A stretch of 64,000 bases of DNA from Euptelea pleiosperma (Eukaryota; Streptophyta; Magnoliopsida; Ranunculales; Eupteleaceae). The translations under genes were made by a program, and so were the position numbers. The stretch covers positions 37,477,109 through 37,541,108 of the forward strand of contig CM068542.1 in assembly GCA_035048495.1 (NCBI GenBank). Reading direction: 5' to 3'. The notes under the pieces were generated by a model. The model had not been told where the DNA came from. It did no database searches and was given only the letters and a program-made list of their open reading frames with translations. Shown one piece after another: positions 59,235 through 64,000 of the stretch (the stretch's first letter is position 1; every line of letters begins with the position of its first letter).

Positions 59235-60778
59235 GTGGACACTATTCCTATTCCCACTTCTGTGGCAGAAGGATTGGCACATCCCAGATGGAAAACCGCT
59301 ATGGTCGAGGAAATGCGTGCCTTAGACAAAAATAAGACATGGGAGTTTGTTGATTTGCCAAGAGGCAAGAAACCAGATGGGTATACACAGTTAAGTATCA
59401 AGCAGATGGGTCAATTGAGAAGTACAAGGCTAGATTGGTAGCAAAGGGGTATACTCAGACCTATTGGATTGACTACGTGGAGACCTTTGCACCTGTGGCA
59501 AAGATGAATTCCATCAGGGTGTTGCTGTCTTTAGCAGCAAACCAAGCATGGCCTTTGCATCAGCTGGATGTAAAGAATGCTTTCCTTCATGGTGTTCTAC
59601 ATGAAGAAGTCTACATGGTACCTCCACCAGGATTCAGCCCCCCAGGGGATGGCAGCAAGGTGTGTCGACTGAGAAAAGCCCTCTATGGGCTTAAGCAGTC
59701 TCCCCGGGCTTGGTTTAAGAGGTTCACTCTAGCAATAAAGAATCTGGGGTATACTCAAAGTCAAGCCGATCACACCCTATTTGTGAAGCATCTAGGGAAG
59801 AGCACTATTGCCCTCATCGTTTATGTTGATGACATCATTCTGACAAGGAATGATGCAGAAGAGGTGACCAAGCTGAAGAACCATCTGGCAAGGGAATTTG
59901 AGACTAAGGATCTGGGGCTTCTCAAGTACTTTCTCAGCATAGAGGTTGCAAGATCCAGTCAAGGGATCTTCATCTCACAACGGAAGTACGTCCTAGACCT
60001 ATTACAGGACTCTGGCAAGCTGGGAGCTAAGCCAGTTGAGACTCCCATAAAGCAGAACCACCAGTTGGCCGACTCGAGTAGTACGCCTTTATCTGATGTG
60101 GGAGGTTTTCAGAGACTGGTTGGGAGGTTGATCTATCTCTCCTTGACTCGACCAGACATTACCTATGCGGTCAGCGTTATCAACCAGTACATGCATTCTC
60201 CTAAGGAGATCCATTTAGAGGCAGTACACAGGATTCTGAGATATCTCAAGTCTACCCCTGGCAGAGGCCTTCTCTTCTAGAAGAATGACCACATGAGAGT
60301 TGAGTCATATACTGATGCAGAATGGGCAGGTACCAAGGATGATAAGCGATCTACTTCAGGCTATTGCACCTTTGTTGGGGGCAATCTAGTTACTTGGAGG
60401 AGCAAGAAGCAACCTGTTGTTGCCAGATCCAGTGCAGAGGCAGAATTCAGGGCAATGGCCCATGGCTTGTGCGAGATGCTCTGGTTGAAGATGTTGGTTG
60501 CTGAGCTTGGTTTTCCAGTCACGGGGTCGGTGAACTTGTATTGCGACAACAAGGCCGCTATCAGTATTGCTCATAACCCAGTACAGCATGATCGGGCTAA
60601 GCACATTGAAGTGGATTGTCACTTCATAAGGGAGAAGATTGTATCTAGAGAAGTCTGCACTCCATTTGTGAAGACCGATGAGCAAGTAGCAGATGTCTTC
60701 ACTAAAGGAGTTCCCAGTTGGCAACTTCACAGATATTTATGCAAGTTGGGCATGCGGGATATCTATGCACCAACTTGA
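59235..60778 (+). pseudogene. Copia A reverse transcriptase and RNase H
   Basis: The RT starts with HPRWKTAMVEEM. A small deletion near 59,380 shifts frame, then 59,435-60,280 is open with [24 protein letters not shown] and the YVDD catalytic box. A TAG at 60,278-60,280 precedes the RNase H part, which has DAEWAG, AEAEFRA and YCDNKAA and ends with TGA at 60,776-60,778. Confidence 0.82.
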
Positions 60779-60785
60779 GGGGGAG
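60777..60785 (+). other. Polypurine tract
   Basis: GAGGGGGAG directly precedes the 3' LTR and overlaps the pol stop codon. The same tract precedes the LTRs of copies B and C. Confidence 0.8.
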
Positions 60786-61022
60786 TGTTATCAGATGCGT
60801 ATTTTATACATAGATGCGTATTTATACTATTTGGATTGTTATGTAAATACCCCTTGATGTGAGGGGTATACTTGTCTTTTCGTATTCCCTTTTCATATTA
60901 ATAAGAACTATGGAGTCATTGTGACCTAAGCACAATAGACATCCTTTCTCCTCTCTCTTCTCTATCTCTTCTCTTCCACAAACCTAACCCTAATACTACT
61001 GCAACAACTCTTAAATTCAACT
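60786..61022 (+). repeat. 3' LTR of Copia A
   Basis: It matches the 5' LTR except for about six substitutions and two short duplications: ATGCGTATTT repeated near the start, and an extra ATCTCTTCTCT near 60,960. It ends AATTCAACT before the CCATT duplication. Confidence 0.88.
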
Positions 61023-61027
61023 CCATT

Positions 61028-61904
61028 AAGACCAGCATGCTTGCCTTCAAGGATTCTCTGATTTCTCTCCTTCCAAAGGCCCCACATGATAGCTAGAGGA
61101 AGCATTCTCCATAAAATATTACCTCTAGAAGAAAAGGCTAGGATTTTCCAGCAGTGCAAGAGCATCGAAAGGGATTCTGGCATTACCCAACTTATCCCAA
61201 GCTCCAATAGGAACAAAGACCAGACCTCCCTGGCCACTTCACAATGTAATAATAGGTGGTCCACAGATTCCCCATTGTGCATACACATCAAGCAATAATC
61301 AACAATGATGAACCCTCTAGAGATCGGATGGTTAGTTAATATCTTATCAAGGGAAGCCTCCAAAGCAAAGAAAGCCACCTTAGAAGGGATCTTGGTTCTC
61401 CAAATCATAGCCCCAGGAAATGTACTGCCTTCGGGATTTTGTCGTGCCTCATAAAGGAATGAACCATGAACACCCCTCCCTTGTTCGAAATCCAAACCCT
61501 CATATCTAGGACCAATGATCAAAGATGGACATCCTACAACCGGGGCTAGAAGTCTAGATATAGGTTCGATTTACTAATCATTGAGGTTTCTTCTAAAGCC
61601 CAAATTCCACCCCAACCTCCCCATCATTCTGAGCACAGTCCTTGATGGACCAATTTTCCTCTCAGAGATAGAGTAACTCCGGAAAGTTTGCCTGGAGCGA
61701 CCTGCCACCACACCAAATATCCTCCCAAAATCTGATTCTACGTCTTGACCCGACCTCAAACCGGACCCCTCTAGCAAAATCCTTAGAGGCTTTAAGAATC
61801 CCTCTCCACACACCACAACCATACAGGCTCTTAACCTCGTGGCTCTCCCAACCAAAAAGAAGAGGCCCCATACTTCCATGTAGAGATCTTCCTCCAGAAG
61901 CTGG
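61028..61904 (-). pseudogene. L1-type LINE A ORF2 (central part)
   Basis: Minus-strand frames give [19 protein letters not shown], then KIPSKVAFFALEASL and the zinc-binding domain YCLMCMHNGESVDHLLLHC, followed by WGLWKERNQRILEGK. It is broken by a shift near 61,565. It is cut at 61,909 by Copia C and at 61,028 by Copia A. Same family as the LINE at 44.3 kb. Confidence 0.78.
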
Positions 61905-61908
61905 AAAA

Positions 61909-62129
61909 AGTTGAAATGGTGATTTAGGGTTAGGGTTAGATTTAGGTCTAGGGTTTCAAAGATACAAATGAGAGATAAGAGAAGATAAGGATGTTATGTG
62001 TGTCACATGACTCCATAATTCTTATTTATATGGAGAGAGCAATACAAAGACAATATACCCCTCACACAAGAGGTATTTACAAGACTACCCTTTACACGAA
62101 AATTTGCCTAAAATACGTATATGATAACA
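61909..62129 (-). repeat. 3' LTR of Copia C
   Basis: 221 bp, of the same family as the copy A, B and solo LTRs (shared TGTGAGGGGTATA and GGAGTCATGTGAC). It ends CT at its 3' side, against the LINE sequence TTTTTCCAG. Confidence 0.82.
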
Positions 62130-64000
62130 CTCCCCCTCAAGTTGACGCATAGATATCTCTCATGCCCAACTTGTTTAGACACCTATGGAGTTACCAATTG
62201 GGAACTCCCTTAGTGAAAACATTAGCAACTTGCTCATCTATTTTCACAAAAGGAGTACAAATTTCCCCAGATACAATTTTTTCCCAGATGAAGTGGAGGT
62301 CCACCTCAATGTGCTTAGCCCGATCATGATAAACTGGATTGTGAGCAATGTTGAAGGCGGCCATGTTGTCACAGTAGAAGCTCATACACACCGAAAAAGG
62401 AAAGTTAAGTTCAACAACCAGCATCTTCAACCAAAGCATCTCATACAAGCCATAGGCCATTGCCCTAAGCTCTGCCTCTGCACTGGATATAGCAACTACA
62501 GGTTGCTTCTTGCTCCTCCAGGTAACCAGATTGCCCCCAACAAATGTGCAATACCCTGAGGTAGATCTCCTGTCATCTTTGGAACCTGCCCAGTCTGCAT
62601 CTGTATATGACTCCACTCGCATATGGCCATTTTTTTTAAAAGATAACCTCAACCAGGAGCCGACTTGAGGTACCTCAAGATCCTGTGTGCTGCCTCTAAG
62701 TGGATATCTCTGGGTGAGTGCATGTACTGACTGATAACACACTGCGTAGGCAATGTCTGGTCTAGTCAATGAGAGATAGATCAATCTCCCAACTAGCCTT
62801 TGGAAGCTCCCTACATCATGTAGTAACTCACCACTGGCATCTACTAATCTGTGATTATGCTCTATAGGAGTCTCCACTGGCTTGGCTCCTAACTTGCCCG
62901 AATCCTTAGCAGGTCTAAAACATAATTCCTTTGAGAGATGAAGATCCCTTGGCTAGATCTTGCAACTTCTATACCCAGAAAGTACTTGGGAGGTCCTAGA
63001 TCCTTGGTTTCAAACTCCCCAGCTAGATGACTTTTCAGCTTAGCCACCTCTTCTGCATCATTCCCTGTAAGAATGATGTCATCAACATAAACAATAAGGG
63101 CAGTGGTGCTCTTCCCTTGGTGCTTCGCAAATAGGGTGTGAAGCACCAAGGGAAGGACAGTGGTACTCTTCCATTGGTGCTTCACAAATAGGGTGTGATC
63201 GGCTTGACTTTGAATGTAACCCAGCTTCTTCACTGCTAGAGTGAACTTGTCGAACCATGCTCTCAGAGTTTGCTTAAGCCCATAGAGAGTTTTTCTCAGT
63301 TTGCACACCTTGCTACTTTCCCCTGGTGGGATGAATCCAGGAGGGGGCACCATATATACTTCTTCATGCCAGTCACCATGAAGGAAAGCATTCTTCATAT
63401 CCAGCTGATGCAAAGGTCATGCTTGGTTTGCTGCCAAGGATAACAACACCCTAATCGAGTTCATCTTTGCCACAGGTGTTAAGGTCTCCACATAGTCAAT
63501 CCTATAGGTCCAAGTCTACCCTTTGGCTACCAATCTCGCCTTGTACTTCTCGACTGACCCGTCTGCCTTGTACTTCACTGTGAACACCCATTTGCAACCA
63601 AAAGGCTTCTTGCATCTTGGCAAGTCCACCAGCTCCCATGTTCTATTATTGTACAAGGCACTCATCTCCTCTACCATACCAGCTTTCCATCTAGGATGCG
63701 CCAACCCTTCTGCCACAGAAGATGGAATAGGAATGGTAGACAAGGATGTGATAAACGCCTTGTATAAGGGAGACAGCACCATATGAAACAAAGTTGCTCA
63801 AGGGATGTTGAGTACAACTCCTGGTGCCCTTTCTCAAAGCAGTGGGAAGGTCAGAAGCAATGACATCAGTAGAAGAAGAGATAATAGGAATAAAGGGGGA
63901 AGAAGTATTACCTGGATCCAAGGATGGTACCACTGGTACTGGATCAACTGTGGCTTTCCCCCTTCTGCTATAGACTTTGAGCTCCTTCTGAGCTCAAGGA
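61909..64000 (-). mobile_element. Copia copy C (runs out of window)
   Basis: The minus-strand 3' LTR (62,129 down to 61,909, 221 bp) starts TGTTATCATATACG and ends TTTCAACT, preceded by the purine tract at 62,130-62,140. The RNase H (YTDADWAGS, YCDNMAA) and RT (LDMKNAFLHG, YVDDIILTGND) lie at 62,191-63,413, then the part upstream of the RT with HPRWKAGMVEEM. It has frameshifts near 62,885 and 62,700 and stops near 63,515. The RT has a local in-frame duplication. The 5' half is beyond 64,000. Confidence 0.85.

Larger units (their letters stand above)
55292..61022 (+). mobile_element. Copia retrotransposon copy A, near complete, TSD CCATT
   Basis: 5,731 bp with LTRs of 207 bp (55,292-55,498) and 237 bp (60,786-61,022), flanked by perfect CCATT (55,287-55,291 and 61,023-61,027). 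The primer site directly follows the 5' LTR and the purine tract directly precedes the 3' LTR. Internal order is gag, protease, integrase, reverse transcriptase, RNase H, the Copia order. The LTRs differ by about 6 substitutions (near 3%) plus two duplications (19 and 11 bp) in the 3' LTR. The coding region carries at least seven stops or frameshifts, so it is dead. Confidence 0.9.
54305..64000 (-). other. ATG2 intron upstream of exon A (open-ended)
   Basis: The acceptor at 54,305-54,306 has no matching upstream exon before the window ends. I looked on the minus strand for the conserved chorein start and did not find it. The stretch holds a LINE tail, an L1-type LINE split by one Copia and bounded by a second, so at least 9.7 kb of intron is expected if the gene is intact. 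Confidence 0.6.

Overview
This window is nuclear DNA from a seed plant, almost certainly an angiosperm with a fairly large, transposon-rich genome. The evidence is spliced plant gene families (an EF-hand calmodulin-like protein, a BKI1 homologue and plant ATG2), long introns packed with repeats, Copia elements primed by initiator tRNA-Met, plant L1-type and RTE-type LINEs, Helitrons and many MITEs. A magnoliid or other tree-like lineage would fit, but nothing here fixes the species.

Layout. 0.7-1.0 kb: a small intronless EF-hand gene (minus strand). 1.6-3.5 kb: a head-to-tail array of Helitron-like ends. 3.9-10.5 kb: a dense MITE field. 10.77-11.37 kb: a two-exon gene for a 172-residue plant protein with a DELFF motif (plus strand). 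12-16.7 kb: more foldback MITEs. 19-20.7 kb: a large inverted repeat running into a LINE tail. 23.2-24.1 kb: an intronless BKI1 homologue, a brassinosteroid receptor inhibitor (minus strand). 25-28 kb: a second GGGCTGC-type MITE, a probable Helitron and a Mutator-like MITE.

From 54.3 kb down to 29.1 kb on the minus strand lies most of ATG2, the autophagy lipid-transfer protein. I resolve twelve coding exons with splice sites that keep phase. The first exon, carrying the chorein N-terminus, is not found and should lie beyond 64 kb, so the first visible intron is at least 9.7 kb. The 3.3-kb central exon holds a one-base frameshift. One intron has a GC-AG donor, and the last intron is 87 nt, a multiple of three and free of stops.

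The introns carry one Copia family at four loci: a near-complete copy at 55,292-61,022 with a perfect 5-bp target duplication, a 5'-truncated copy ending at 44,285, a solo LTR at 31,166-31,331, and a minus-strand copy running out of the window from 61,909. Their LTRs start TG but end CT instead of CA, and two independent target duplications support this. Three copies sit in, or directly abut, one LINE family. Several Mutator-like MITEs with terminus AAGGTTTAAA and 8-10 bp target duplications occur throughout.

The three small genes and ATG2 are unrelated housekeeping or signalling genes and form no pathway together. The unusual content is in the transposon architecture and in the lesion and splicing oddities of ATG2.
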